Below, piece by piece: positions 25,245-34,174 of a stretch of DNA of 64,000 nt; position 1 is the stretch's first letter, and every line of letters begins with the position of its first letter. The notes beneath the pieces were generated by a model, which saw only the letters and a list, made by a program, of their open reading frames with translations, was not told the origin of the DNA and did no database searches. This DNA comes from CAWEQO01 sp963811225 (GTDB lineage: Bacteria; Chloroflexota; Anaerolineae; Anaerolineales; Anaerolineaceae), in assembly GCA_963811225.1 (NCBI GenBank), contig CAWEQO010000007.1, positions 1 to 64,000 of the forward strand, given 5' to 3'. Made by a program: the position numbers and the translations under genes.

Positions 25245-25745
25245 ATGCGACGATTCCAGCTCTTTATTCAGATCGCCATCTTGCTTGTTGCATCTTTAAT
25301 CCTTGGCGCTTGCTCGGTGCTCGGTGGTGGAGCCACCCCAACTCCCACCTCGCTCCCATCAACACCCACAGCCACCTGCACTTTACTGCCAACCGAAACC
25401 TCCACGCCGACTGCAACTGCCACAGCCACCTTGGTGCCCTCACAGACACCCACCCCCACCCCAACCGTCATCGCCGAGCTGCGAGATGCAAAACTCTATA
25501 CCTCCGGTTTTTTGGATGGTTACCGCTTCTTCTTCGCCGTCCAGGCCGATCAGCCCATCCAGGGCCACTATTACGCCACCTTGGACAACAAGGACTACAC
25601 CTGCCAGGTAAACGCAACCCGTCCAGACCGCTTGTACTGCTATGGCCGCCTGCCCACGGTTAACAAGAGCGTGGATTACATCATTTACGATCAGGTCTTC
25701 AACCAGCCGGTTACGTCAGGGACGATTAACATCCCACTGTTTTAG
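25245..25745 (+). CDS. Small lipoprotein with Thr/Pro linker
   Basis: This 166-aa protein has a signal peptide and lipobox (LILGAC), then a Thr/Pro/Ser linker (about residues 28-78) and a C-terminal domain of about 85 residues with two Cys (YTCQVNATRPDRLYCYG) that may pair. The start is ATG 25245 with GAGGGAAA upstream; an in-frame GTG at 25230 is less likely. No family recognised. Confidence 0.6.
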   Translation: MRRFQLFIQIAILLVASLILGACSVLGGGATPTPTSLPSTPTATCTLLPTETSTPTATATATLVPSQTPTPTPTVIAELRDAKLYTSGFLDGYRFFFAVQADQPIQGHYYATLDNKDYTCQVNATRPDRLYCYGRLPTVNKSVDYIIYDQVFNQPVTSGTINIPLF

Positions 25746-25785
25746 ACAACTCCCGAGTAAAAAGCGCACCTTCAAAAATCAATTC

Positions 25786-25814
25786 TTGCGGAATTTAAGA
25801 ATTACATGTATAAT
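25786..25814 (+). promoter_or_regulatory. tRNA-Val promoter
   Basis: TTGCGG (25786-25791), 17-base spacer, TATAAT (25809-25814), 9 bases before the tRNA. Confidence 0.75.
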
Positions 25815-25823
25815 ATCGCTCGC

Positions 25824-25897
25824 GGGCGGTTAGCTCAGTTGGTTAGAGCGCTGCGTTGACATCGCAGAGGTCGTAGGTTCGAGTCCTATATCGCCCA
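25824..25897 (+). tRNA. tRNA-Val (anticodon GAC)
   Basis: Cloverleaf with acceptor GGGCGGT/ATCGCCC, anticodon stem CTGCG/CGCAG with loop TTGACAT (anticodon GAC) and T-loop TTCGAGT. Discriminator A at 25897; CCA not encoded. Confidence 0.95.
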
Positions 25898-25904
25898 CCT
25901 CGTA

Positions 25905-25933
25905 GACCGCCAGAAATGGCGGTCTTCTTGTTT
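25905..25933 (+). terminator. Intrinsic terminator of tRNA-Val
   Basis: Stem GACCGCC/GGCGGTC (25905-25911, 25918-25924) with a 6-base loop, followed by a T-rich tail. Confidence 0.8.
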
Positions 25934-25989
25934 AACCCCAGACCATGAAGACGCCTTCAAGTTTCTTCACGATTTCCTTTTATCATGAC

Positions 25990-26018
25990 TTGAATTCCAT
26001 TTCGATCGCCATTATAAT
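25990..26018 (+). promoter_or_regulatory. Promoter of T-box leader and thrS
   Basis: TTGAAT (25990-25995), 17-base spacer, TATAAT (26013-26018). The predicted start near 26025 begins the T-box leader. Confidence 0.7.
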
Positions 26019-26024
26019 GATCTC

Positions 26025-26293
26025 AACAAGTGATAGAAAACGCCTTGACCAGGACGAGTAACCGGCTGCAGCTCGACAGAGAGAAGGGATCGTCGGCTGA
26101 GAGTTCCTTCCGCAGCGACCCCGGTGAAAACCCCCTGCGAGCGTTAGCTCCAACCGGCAGAACCCCTGCTGCAGTAAAGCTCAACGGCTGACCCCGTTAC
26201 CGGTCGTCAAAGATGGGCCTGTTGTTCAGGTCAATCTGGGTGGAACCGCGAAGCATAGATCTCTCGCCCCAGTTCGGGCGAGAGTTTTGTTTT
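26025..26293 (+). promoter_or_regulatory. T-box riboswitch for thrS
   Basis: The leader senses uncharged tRNA-Thr and lets transcription continue into thrS. Recognisable parts are AGTA and AGAGAG (about 26059-26092) and GCTGAGAG of stem I, the T-box bulge TGGGTGGAACCGCG (26236-26249), and a terminator with stem 26260-26268/26275-26283 followed by TTTTGTTTTT. An ACC in the part after CGGTGAAA could be the threonine specifier, but I did not fold the RNA. Confidence 0.88.
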
Positions 26294-26373
26294 TATATGC
26301 ATTCGATCGAAATTGGGCGCACGATAAGGATGGACACGCAAGCGCCGTGCGCCCGAGACCAGGGAGGTTAAGC

Positions 26374-28173
26374 ATGGAAGAACAAGTGAAAGAACACGAT
26401 AAGCAGCAAAATGAGGAACAGAAATTGTTCCGCATTCGCCACTCGACCGCGCACATTATGGCCGAGGCGGTGCTGGAGAAATTCCCAGACGCCGAGATCG
26501 CCATTGGCCCTGCCATACAGGACGGTTTCTACTACGACTTCTCCCTGCCCCGACCGCTGACCCCTGAAGATCTGGACGAGATCGAGAAGCGCATGAAGGA
26601 GATCATCAAGGGCCATCACGAATTCCATTGCAAAGTAGTCTCGGCGGATGAAGCCCGTCAGATCTTCAAGGACCAGCCCTTCAAGCTCGAGCTCATCGAA
26701 GGCCTTGAGCATGGCGGACTGGACGAGGATGGCAGCCCCATCACCGAAAAACCGGAAATTTCGATCTATACCCAGGATACCTTCACCGATCTATGCCGTG
26801 GCCCGCACGTTAACAACACGAAAGAGATCAACCCGAAAGCAATCAAGCTGCTGAACGTGGCCGGAGCCTACTGGCGAGGCGACGAGCATAATCCGATGCT
26901 GCAGCGCATCTACGGCACCGCCTGGGAGAACGAGAAACAGCTGAAAGATTACCTCAGCCGGCTGGAGGAGGCTCGCAAGCGCGATCATCGCAAGATTGGC
27001 AAGGAACTGGACCTGTTCAGCATCGAGGAGGATATTGGCCCCGGGCTGATCCTCTGGCACCCGAAGGGTGCAATCATGCGCAAGGTGGTAGAGCAGTTCT
27101 GGACCGACGAGCACATCAAGGGCGGCTACGATTTCGTCTACACCCCCCACATCGGCAAGTCCCAGCTTTGGGAAACCAGCGGCCATCTCGATTTTTACGC
27201 TGAGAATATGTACTCCCCCATCGACATCGAAGGCCAGCAGTACTACCTTAAACCCATGAACTGCCCCTTCCACGTCTACATTTACAAAGCCCACACCCGC
27301 TCCTATCGCGATCTGCCCCTGCGCTTTGCAGAAACCGGCACGGTCTACCGCTTCGAGCGCAGCGGCGTGCTGCACGGCATGACCCGCGTGCGCGGCTTCA
27401 CCCAAGATGATGCGCACCACTTCTGCCGCCCCAACCAAATGCCCGCTGAGATCGACTTCGTGCTGGAGTTCAGCCTTCACATCTTGCGCTCTTTCGGCTT
27501 CGACGAATTCGATGCCTATCTCAGTACCCGTCCTGAAAAATACGTGGGCGATCCAGAGCGTTGGCTGGATGCTGAGAAAGCGCTGCAAGCCTCTCTGGAG
27601 AGAGCCGGGGTGTCCTACAAAGTGGATGAGGGCGGAGGAGCCTTCTACGGCCCCAAGATCGATCTCAAGGTTAAGGACGCCATTGGACGTGAATGGCAGC
27701 TCTCAACCATCCAGTTCGATTTCAACCTGCCCGATCGCTTCGACATGACCTACATTGGCGAAGATGGCCAACCCCACCGCCCCTACATGATCCACCGCGC
27801 TTTGCTCGGCTCGATGGAGCGCTTCTTCGCCATCCTGATTGAAAATTACGCCGGGGCCTTCCCTGTTTGGCTGGCGCCCGTCCAGGCAGTGATCATCCCC
27901 ATCGCCGACCGCCACCTCGACTACGCCTACAAAATTCAGAAGGAACTAAAGGCTGCGGGGCTGCGCGTCAACGTCGACGACGGCTCCGACCGCATGAACG
28001 CTAAGATCCGTGACGCCCAGAAACAGAAGGTCCCCTACATGCTCGTGGTAGGCGACAAAGAAACCGAAAGCGAGCAGGTCGCCCTGCGCCTGCGCTCCGG
28101 CGAAAACCCCGGCGCCATGCCCGTCGACGACTTCATCGCCCGCGCAAAGCGCGAAATCGAGGAAAAAGTCTAG
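26374..28173 (+). CDS. thrS: Threonyl-tRNA synthetase lacking TGS domain
   Basis: This 599-aa enzyme charges tRNA-Thr. From the N-terminus: the editing domain starts almost at once, with HSTAH (about residue 22) and CRGPH (about 148). The class II core has motif 2 (FAETGTVYRFERSGVLHGMT) and zinc ligands including the Cys in MNCPFH (about 295). Motif 3 (LLGSMERFFAILIE) and an anticodon-binding domain (IPIADRHLDYAYK) follow. The usual N-terminal TGS domain is missing. The start at 26374 has GGGAGG upstream; the open frame starts at 26287 inside the terminator. Regulated by the T-box. Confidence 0.95.
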   Translation: MEEQVKEHDKQQNEEQKLFRIRHSTAHIMAEAVLEKFPDAEIAIGPAIQDGFYYDFSLPRPLTPEDLDEIEKRMKEIIKGHHEFHCKVVSADEARQIFKDQPFKLELIEGLEHGGLDEDGSPITEKPEISIYTQDTFTDLCRGPHVNNTKEINPKAIKLLNVAGAYWRGDEHNPMLQRIYGTAWENEKQLKDYLSRLEEARKRDHRKIGKELDLFSIEEDIGPGLILWHPKGAIMRKVVEQFWTDEHIKGGYDFVYTPHIGKSQLWETSGHLDFYAENMYSPIDIEGQQYYLKPMNCPFHVYIYKAHTRSYRDLPLRFAETGTVYRFERSGVLHGMTRVRGFTQDDAHHFCRPNQMPAEIDFVLEFSLHILRSFGFDEFDAYLSTRPEKYVGDPERWLDAEKALQASLERAGVSYKVDEGGGAFYGPKIDLKVKDAIGREWQLSTIQFDFNLPDRFDMTYIGEDGQPHRPYMIHRALLGSMERFFAILIENYAGAFPVWLAPVQAVIIPIADRHLDYAYKIQKELKAAGLRVNVDDGSDRMNAKIRDAQKQKVPYMLVVGDKETESEQVALRLRSGENPGAMPVDDFIARAKREIEEKV

Positions 28174-28273
28174 CGTCCTGGATGCCCGTTCCATTTTTAA
28201 CGATATAAAGGTCAGGGCGGGTGAAATTGCAGCGCTCAGAATACTCAGCGCATAAAATTAACATCCCAGATAG

Positions 28274-28303
28274 TTGACGGATTCGGGTAAAATATGATAT
28301 AGT
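28274..28303 (+). promoter_or_regulatory. Promoter of infC-rpmI-rplT
   Basis: TTGACG (28274-28279), 18-base spacer, TATAGT (28298-28303) preceded by TGA (extended -10). Confidence 0.6.
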
Positions 28304-28383
28304 AAGGACCGTCACAGTCCGTATACTTACGGAAATTGTTTTAATATTGTATCAAGTCAAAAATAGCAGAATAGGAGAAAATT

Positions 28384-28941
28384 ATTAGCGCGTCAAATTT
28401 TCGGGTAAATGAACAAATACGGGTGCCAGAAGTACGGGTGATCACCCCGGATGGTAAAAATGAGGTCATACCAACAAGAGAGGCTCTCAAGATCGCTAGA
28501 GAAGCCGAACTCGACTTGGTAGAAGTTGCCCCGAATGCCACTCCTCCTGTCTGTCGAGTGATGGACTTCGGCAAATTCCTTTACGAACGCACCAAGAAGG
28601 AACGCGAAGCCCGCAAGGCACAGACGAAAATTGAAGTCAAGGAGATCCAACTCCGTCCGAAGACCAACGAACATCACCGCGGTTTTAAGACCCGGGATGC
28701 ACGTCGCTGGCTGGAAAGCGGGATGAAGGTCCGAGTCACAGTCCGCTTCCGCGGGCGTGAGATCACCTACCCTGAACTGGCATTGGAAGACTTAAAGGAA
28801 ATTGCCGAAGAGCTGTCGGATGTTTCGACGGTGGAACAGGCGCCCAACATGGAAGGTCGCACGATGACCATGATGTTGACCCCTGCCAAGGCTCCTAAGA
28901 AGAAGTCTGAAGAACCCGAAACAGTATCAAACGAGAGCTAA
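28384..28941 (+). CDS. infC: Translation initiation factor IF-3, AUU start
   Basis: IF-3 binds the 30S subunit and checks the start codon. The conserved N-terminal sequence (ISASNFRVNEQIRVPEVRVI) begins at an ATT codon at 28384, with AGGAG 6 bases upstream, so translation starts at AUU as in many bacteria, which allows autoregulation. The first ATG/GTG in the frame lies later (GTG 28423) and would cut off conserved residues. The N-domain, linker (KFLYERTKKEREARKAQTK) and C-domain are complete, with a short Lys/Glu tail. 185 aa. Confidence 0.92.
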   Translation: MSASNFRVNEQIRVPEVRVITPDGKNEVIPTREALKIAREAELDLVEVAPNATPPVCRVMDFGKFLYERTKKEREARKAQTKIEVKEIQLRPKTNEHHRGFKTRDARRWLESGMKVRVTVRFRGREITYPELALEDLKEIAEELSDVSTVEQAPNMEGRTMTMMLTPAKAPKKKSEEPETVSNES

Positions 28942-29027
28942 TTATTGTCCCAATTCTGACTGTGCGCTGGTTTGTCCTGCGGCTGTTAATCCAACAACCG
29001 CACTATTTTATTAAGGAGAGTTTCGCT

Positions 29028-29264
29028 GTGTCACGCAAGCAAAAATCAGGAAAGTATAAGCTAAAGACCCACAAAGCGACTTCCAAGCGATTTCGCTTGA
29101 CTGGGTCGGGCATATTAGTGCGCACCAAGGGCGGCAAGAGCCATCTGCGCCGCCGCACTTCAGACCGCACGAAGGCCCTGTTCACCGAGATGATCCCCGT
29201 CAAGGGCAAAAAGATCATCAAGCGGGTCAAGCGCCTTGCGCCATCGATCGACAAGAGAGACTGA
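29028..29264 (+). CDS. rpmI: 50S ribosomal protein L35
   Basis: A small basic protein of the large subunit. GTG 29028 with AAGGAGAG upstream gives SRKQKSGKYKLKTHKATSKR, the L35 start; the open frame before it (from 28962) is not part of the protein. At 78 aa it is about a dozen residues longer than usual at the C-terminus. Between infC and rplT in the standard order. Confidence 0.93.
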   Translation: MSRKQKSGKYKLKTHKATSKRFRLTGSGILVRTKGGKSHLRRRTSDRTKALFTEMIPVKGKKIIKRVKRLAPSIDKRD

Positions 29265-29361
29265 TCCGCCGTCTATCGCTATCCATTTTTAGTGCGGCTG
29301 TTGGGTGTTTGCAACGGGTGAATGAGATCACCGGCGCCCAGGGGTTCGCAAAGGAGTTATT

Positions 29362-29712
29362 ATGGCTCGTGTAAAAGGTGGCCCCCAAGGCTACAAGCGC
29401 CACAAGAAAGTTTTAAAGCTCACCAAAGGCCAGTTTGGCACTCGTCACCGCCTGTTCCGTCGGGCAAATGAGGCAATGCTCAAGAGTCTGTGGTATTCGT
29501 ACCGCGACCGCCGGGTCCGCAAGCGCGATCTGCGCAAGCTGTGGATTACCCGTATCAACGCCGCCGCCCGTCAGAATGATACTACCTACAGCAAGCTGGT
29601 TCATGGCATGAAGCAAGCAGGCATCTCGCTCAACCGTAAGATGCTGGCGGACCTTGCGGTTCGCGATCCGCAAGCCTTCACTGCCGTGGTGACCGCCGCC
29701 AATAACGGTTGA
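29362..29712 (+). CDS. rplT: 50S ribosomal protein L20
   Basis: This 116-aa protein binds 23S rRNA early in assembly. MARVKGGPQGYKRHKKVLKL and the FRRANEAMLKSLWYSYRDRR stretch are typical of L20. AAAGGAG precedes the ATG. It closes the infC-rpmI-rplT operon, with an intrinsic terminator following. Confidence 0.96.
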   Translation: MARVKGGPQGYKRHKKVLKLTKGQFGTRHRLFRRANEAMLKSLWYSYRDRRVRKRDLRKLWITRINAAARQNDTTYSKLVHGMKQAGISLNRKMLADLAVRDPQAFTAVVTAANNG

Positions 29713-29730
29713 TCTGACAGCGAATTCTCG

Positions 29731-29767
29731 AACAGGATGGTGTTTATAACACCATCCTGTTTTTTTT
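29731..29767 (+). terminator. Intrinsic terminator of the infC operon
   Basis: A perfect 14-bp stem (29731-29744/29748-29761) with a 3-base loop, followed by eight T. Confidence 0.92.
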
Positions 29768-29781
29768 AACGCTCTTTCTGC

Positions 29782-29796
29782 TACAATATCTCCATG
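29782..29796 (+). promoter_or_regulatory. -10 box placing start at the macrodomain ATG
   Basis: TACAAT (29782-29787) lies 6 bases before ATG 29794 and no ribosome-binding site is visible, suggesting a leaderless mRNA. Confidence 0.4.
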
Positions 29797-30354
29797 AATG
29801 AACCACTTCTAACCAAAATTTACGAATCCGGCCAAAAGCTGGAGATTATCCAGGGCGACATCACCCAGGAACCGGTGGATGCCATTGTCAACGCCGCCAA
29901 TGCCCAATTGCAGCACGGTGGCGGGGTCGCTGCGGCAATTGTCCGCAAGGGTGGGCAGGAGATCCAGGAGGAGAGCAACGATTGGGTGCGCCAACATGGC
30001 AAAGTGACCCACACCCAGCCGGCCTACACCACTGCCGGCAAGCTCCCGGCGCAGTACGTGATCCACGCCGTTGGGCCGGTGTGGGGTGAGGGCGGAGAGG
30101 ATGTCAAGCTCCAACAAGCCATCGAGGGCAGCATGGCCCAGGCGCAAAAGCTCCGCCTGACCTCGATTGCTTTCCCCGCCATCTCGACCGGCATTTTTGG
30201 CTTCCCCAAGGATCACGCCGCCCACATCTTCTTCGACACCATCGCCGCCTACTACATCCGCAACCCAAATTCCCCGCTGGCGCTTGTCCGGCTGGTTCTA
30301 TACGATGATGACACCTTGAATGTTTTCCTGAAGGAGTTTGGTGAACGAGAGTAG
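29794..30354 (+). CDS. Macrodomain protein (ADP-ribose binding/deacylase-type)
   Basis: This 186-aa protein is a single macrodomain that binds ADP-ribose or removes it from targets. QGDITQEPVDAIVNAANAQL, HGGGVAAAIVRKGG and the loop AFPAISTGIFGFPKD are the typical ligand-binding segments. Relatives hydrolyse O-acetyl-ADP-ribose or protein ADP-ribose; which applies here is unknown. Followed closely by the SpoU gene. Confidence 0.88.
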   Translation: MNEPLLTKIYESGQKLEIIQGDITQEPVDAIVNAANAQLQHGGGVAAAIVRKGGQEIQEESNDWVRQHGKVTHTQPAYTTAGKLPAQYVIHAVGPVWGEGGEDVKLQQAIEGSMAQAQKLRLTSIAFPAISTGIFGFPKDHAAHIFFDTIAAYYIRNPNSPLALVRLVLYDDDTLNVFLKEFGERE

Positions 30355-30399
30355 GGAACGGCTGCTCTCTCCCATCTGCTCGATGTTCTCTCCCTACCC

Positions 30400-31176
30400 A
30401 TGATCACTTCATCCCAGAACTCCAAGATCCACCTGGTGCGCGGCCTCATTGCCCGGCGCAAGGAACGTGAAGAGGCTCAAGCCTTCGTCGTCGAGGGCGT
30501 GCGCCTGGTCGAAGAGGCGCTTGGCGCGGGCTGGAAGCCGCAGTTCGTGCTCTACAGCCAGCAGCTCTCTCCACGCGGCCATGAGAGCCTGGCTGCCTTC
30601 GACGGCCAAGGCGTTGAGGTGGAGGAGATCTCCGAGGCGCTCATGAAGGCCGTCGCCGACACCGAAGCGCCGCAGGGCATCCTGGCCGTGCTGCCCATAC
30701 CACAGCCCACCATCCCCGAGCGCCTCGACTTCCTGCTGATCGCAGACGAGCTGCGCGACCCTGGCAACCTTGGCACGCTGCTGCGCAGCGCCGGCGCCGC
30801 CGGAGTGCAGGCTGTCGTGCTGACGCCCGGCACCGCCGACGCCTTCAACCCAAAGGTGGTGCGGGCCGGCATGGGCGCCCACTTCCGCCTGCCCATCTTC
30901 AGCCTCGACTGGTCCTTGATACGAGAGCTGGCCCAGGAGCATGACTTGCGCCTGTACCTGGCCGACGCCGAGGGTGGCAAGCCCGCCTGGCAGTTCAACC
31001 TGACCGCCCCGATCGGCCTGGTGGTCGGCGGGGAGGCCGAGGGCGCCAGCCGCGCCGCCCGCGCCTACGTCGACGGCGTCGTCACCATTCCCATGCCCGG
31101 CCACACCGAGTCGCTCAACGCAGCCATCGCCGGGTCCATCCTGTTGTTCGAAGTTGTCCGCCAGAGGAACCCATGA
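30400..31176 (+). CDS. TrmH/SpoU family RNA 2'-O-methyltransferase
   Basis: This 258-aa enzyme has a substrate-binding N-domain (residues 1-90) and a knotted SPOUT domain. The SPOUT motifs are ADELRDPGNLGTLLRSA, LVVGGEAEGAS and IPMPGHTESLNAAIAGSILL. It probably methylates ribose in rRNA or tRNA; RlmB and TrmH cannot be told apart here. The stop overlaps the next start as ATGA. Confidence 0.88.
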   Translation: MITSSQNSKIHLVRGLIARRKEREEAQAFVVEGVRLVEEALGAGWKPQFVLYSQQLSPRGHESLAAFDGQGVEVEEISEALMKAVADTEAPQGILAVLPIPQPTIPERLDFLLIADELRDPGNLGTLLRSAGAAGVQAVVLTPGTADAFNPKVVRAGMGAHFRLPIFSLDWSLIRELAQEHDLRLYLADAEGGKPAWQFNLTAPIGLVVGGEAEGASRAARAYVDGVVTIPMPGHTESLNAAIAGSILLFEVVRQRNP

Positions 31177-32387
31177 AAATCCGCTCTGTCACCTGTTTCT
31201 ACCACCCCAGCGCTTCCCCAGCCGGTTCCCTCGACCGCTTAGGCCGTCTGGCCGAGACCGCCACCGCCCGCTTCGCCGGCGCGGGCTTCGAGGTGCAGAC
31301 CACCCGCCTGTCGAGCGTGCCGTTCCTGCACCTGCTGCCTCAGAGCGAGGTGCGCAACGTCGTGCGCCTGGCTCAAGATCTAGAAGCCGCCGCAGACGAG
31401 CGCGGCTTTGCTTACCTGTCGCTCGGACCGGCGCTGCCCTCGCTGCCCGCCAGCTACGAGATCATCCCCGACATCCTGGCAGAGACCCACAACGTGTTCC
31501 TCTCGGGCGTGATGGCCGCCGATGGCGTCGTCTCGCTCCCGGCAGTGCAGGCCTGCGGGCGCATCATCGAACAGGCCGCCTCGATCACCCCCGACGGTTT
31601 CACCAATTTGCGCTTCGCCGCCCTGGCCGGTGTGCAGCCCTTCGGACCCTTCTTCCCCGGCTCCTTTTCTGACGGCGAGGGTACCGGCTTTGCGCTGGCC
31701 ATGGAATGCGCCGACGCGGCCGTGGACGCCTTCACCGGCGCATCCAGCGTTGAGGAAGGCCGCCGGAAGCTGCTGGACACGCTCAACGCCGCCTCTGAGA
31801 AGCTGTCTCAGGTTGCGGCCGGGCTGGCGCAGGATTTCCAGGCCGACTTCTATGGCTTCGACTTCTCCCTGGCCCCCTTCCCAGAGGACTGCTGTTCCCT
31901 GGGCGGCGCGATCGAGCGCCTGGGCGTGTCGCAAGTCGGTCTGTCCGGCTCGCTGGCCGCCGCCGCCATCCTGGCCGACACCCTCGATCAGGGCTCCTGG
32001 CTGCGGGCCGGCTTCAACGGCATGATGATGCCGGTACTCGAGGATTCGGTGCTGGCCTCCCGCTCCGGCGAGACCCTCTCGATCAAGGACTTGCTGCTCT
32101 ACTCGGCCGTGTGCGGCACCGGGTTGGACACCATACCCCTGCCCGGCGACTCCAGCGCCGAGCAGCTCTCGGCCCTGCTGCTGGACGTAGCTTCGCTCTC
32201 CACCCGCCTGGGCAAGCCGCTGACCGCTCGCCTCATGCCGGTTCCGGGCAAGCAGGCCGGTGACCTGACCGAGTTCGACTTCGGCTTCTTCCAAAACGGC
32301 AAGATCATGGCCCTGCCCGCCGCTCCGCTCAGCGGCCCCCTCTCCGGCAAGGGCACTTTCCCTTTAACTCCAAGAACGAGAGCGTAA
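31173..32387 (+). CDS. DUF711/UPF0210 family protein
   Basis: A protein of 404 aa with the DUF711 pattern: RSVTCFYHP at the N-terminus, YEIIPDILAETHNVFLSGVM in the middle, FAALAGVQPFGPFFPGS, and a late VCGTGLDTIPLPGD motif. No established function. Starts at ATG 31173, overlapping the SpoU stop by 4 bases, so co-translated. A 17-bp hairpin follows. Confidence 0.8.
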   Translation: MKIRSVTCFYHPSASPAGSLDRLGRLAETATARFAGAGFEVQTTRLSSVPFLHLLPQSEVRNVVRLAQDLEAAADERGFAYLSLGPALPSLPASYEIIPDILAETHNVFLSGVMAADGVVSLPAVQACGRIIEQAASITPDGFTNLRFAALAGVQPFGPFFPGSFSDGEGTGFALAMECADAAVDAFTGASSVEEGRRKLLDTLNAASEKLSQVAAGLAQDFQADFYGFDFSLAPFPEDCCSLGGAIERLGVSQVGLSGSLAAAAILADTLDQGSWLRAGFNGMMMPVLEDSVLASRSGETLSIKDLLLYSAVCGTGLDTIPLPGDSSAEQLSALLLDVASLSTRLGKPLTARLMPVPGKQAGDLTEFDFGFFQNGKIMALPAAPLSGPLSGKGTFPLTPRTRA

Positions 32388-32397
32388 CACAATGAGA

Positions 32398-32433
32398 GCG
32401 GAGGCGCAGATATTACAATATCTGCGCCTCCGC
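32398..32433. terminator. Hairpin with 17-bp perfect stem and 2-base loop
   Basis: The arms 32398-32414 and 32417-32433 pair perfectly. It lies between the convergent genes 31173-32387 and 32460-33215. Confidence 0.8.
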
Positions 32434-32459
32434 CTTCCAGGCAGCTGTGCCTTAGACCT

Positions 32460-33215
32460 TTACCTCACCTGCTTGAAATTGATAATCACCAACCCCTTGC
32501 CACAGTCCTCATACGTGCTGAACCATACTTTCGGCGAGAGCGGCAGGCGCTGTTGGTCCACCAGACGTACCCACAGGCTCTCTACCGAGCTGAAGGAGCT
32601 GTTGTTGGCAAGGGTGAACTCGTAGCCCGCCTCGCCGTACTTGAGCGCTGTGCCGGTCAGGCTGGTCTGGTCGACCGGCTGATCGCCGATGGAGCCCCCA
32701 AGCTGCACGGATATGCCGGTCACCGGGCGGCCCTGCAGATCCAGCACCTGTCCGCCGACGCCCATCCAAACGCAGCCGCCGCGATCGGGGTAGAGCATGG
32801 CGGCATCGATGGAAGCCGGGGCGCTCTGCAAGGTGAAGGCGTAGATGGCGTTCTCCTGGGGGGTGGCCGTGGCGGTAGGTCGCCGGTCCATGCCCATCAG
32901 GGTGGGGGTAACCGTGGGCGGCGGTGAGGTGAAGGTGGGCGCGGGGGTTGGGGTATCGCTGGGGATGGGGGTGGCGCTGGGCTGGGTGGGCACAGGCGTG
33001 GCGGTCGGCAGGATCAGCGCGACCGGCAGGGTCGGCGGGGGATAGGGGTTGAAGGATACGTAGGGGTTGACGTAGATGACAGCAAAGAAGGCGACCGCGA
33101 AGACCATCCCGGCGATCACGAGCAGTGTCAGCAGGTTCCACAACCCTTCTCGAGAGCTGCCCGTTTGAGGCAGTTCGGCTTTACCGTTTAATGGAGTGGG
33201 TTCAAAGACGGCCAT
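32460..33215 (-). CDS. Membrane-anchored protein with Thr/Pro linker and beta domain
   Basis: This 251-aa protein has a short cytoplasmic N-terminus, one membrane segment (residues 25-48, LWNLLTLLVIAGMVFAVAFF), a Thr/Pro linker (about 58-120) and a C-terminal extracytoplasmic domain of about 130 residues. GCVWMGVGGQVLDLQGRPVT is the pattern of carboxypeptidase-regulatory-like beta-sandwiches. Located downstream of the PPIase gene on the same strand. Function unknown. Confidence 0.65.
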   Translation of the reverse strand: MAVFEPTPLNGKAELPQTGSSREGLWNLLTLLVIAGMVFAVAFFAVIYVNPYVSFNPYPPPTLPVALILPTATPVPTQPSATPIPSDTPTPAPTFTSPPPTVTPTLMGMDRRPTATATPQENAIYAFTLQSAPASIDAAMLYPDRGGCVWMGVGGQVLDLQGRPVTGISVQLGGSIGDQPVDQTSLTGTALKYGEAGYEFTLANNSSFSSVESLWVRLVDQQRLPLSPKVWFSTYEDCGKGLVIINFKQVR

Positions 33216-33246
33216 CGTTGCTCTCCCATCTTACGAATTTGATCGC

Positions 33247-34174
33247 TTACGGCAGTAGAACCTCGATCTGCCCCTCGGCGCGCTGCTGTTCGAGCCAATC
33301 TGCCAGCGCCTTCTGCTGCATCATCCGGCGGGCCTCCGGCGACAGCGGGTGACTCGGGTCGCGCTCGCTCACCTGGATGATGTGGTATCCCAGGCTGCTG
33401 TGGATCACGGCGCTGTACTCGCCGGGCTGGAGCGCAAACGCGGCCTCGTCGACCTCCGGCTGGGTCAGGTAGCCTTGCGGGAACCAGCCCAACTCTCCCC
33501 CTGTGACCGGGTCATACTGACGGGCAAGCGTTGCAAATTTTGAGCCATTGTCCAGCCTGGAGTGGATCGTATTGGCCAGAGCCTCTTCCAGCACCAGGAT
33601 CTGGCCGGCGTGCACCTGATCGGCGGTCTCCGGGACGGCCGCAGCGATCTGATCACGCTGCCAGGCGGCTTCCATCTGGCGGCGCAGGTCCTCGCGGAAG
33701 CTCTCGGGGGAGTAGCTGTTGGCCTGCTGCCAGCTCGCCAGGGTATCCTCGCCGCCAACCTGGTTAGTGAGTGCCTGGACACGCGCATCCAGCATCGAGT
33801 TCGTCCACCACGTACTCGGCCTTGCGCGCCGCCTGGGCCAGCATAACCTGGTCGACCAGCGAGTCGAGCACCGCTAGACGCTGCTCGGGGCCGGGGGTGA
33901 CGCTCGGGTCAGCCTGGGCGGCCTGGAAGCGAGCCAGCTCGGCCTCGTAATCCGCCAGCAGCAGCGGCTCGCCGTTGACGCGCGCTGCGGCGGGGGCCTG
34001 GGTGGCGGTCGGTTCGGGCGTCGCCGCCGCCACGGTGCCCGTCGACGCCGCAGTCTCGGCTGCGTCCGAAGGCGCGCCGGTCACCACAGGGGTCGCCGGA
34101 CCCTTGCAGCCGGTCAGCAAAATGCTGGTTATCAGTAGGAAGACGGGGATCAGCCTCCGCAGTGTTCGCTTCAT
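33247..34174 (-). CDS. PpiC/SurA-type peptidyl-prolyl isomerase lipoprotein, frameshifted
   Basis: The N-terminal part (34174 down to about 33796) has a lipoprotein signal (SILLTGC), a Thr/Pro/Ala linker and VNGEPLLLADYEAELARFQA, the start of a SurA-like domain. The C-terminal part (33795-33247) has the rotamase domain (AGQILVLEEALANTIHSRLD, GELGWFPQGYLTQPEVD, SSLGYHIIQVSERDPSHPLS). The two frames meet at about 33795, where EYVVDEL should run into MLDARVQALTNQ; a single indel separates them. ATG 34174 has a TATAAT 7 bases upstream on the minus strand and no clear ribosome-binding site. Confidence 0.8.
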
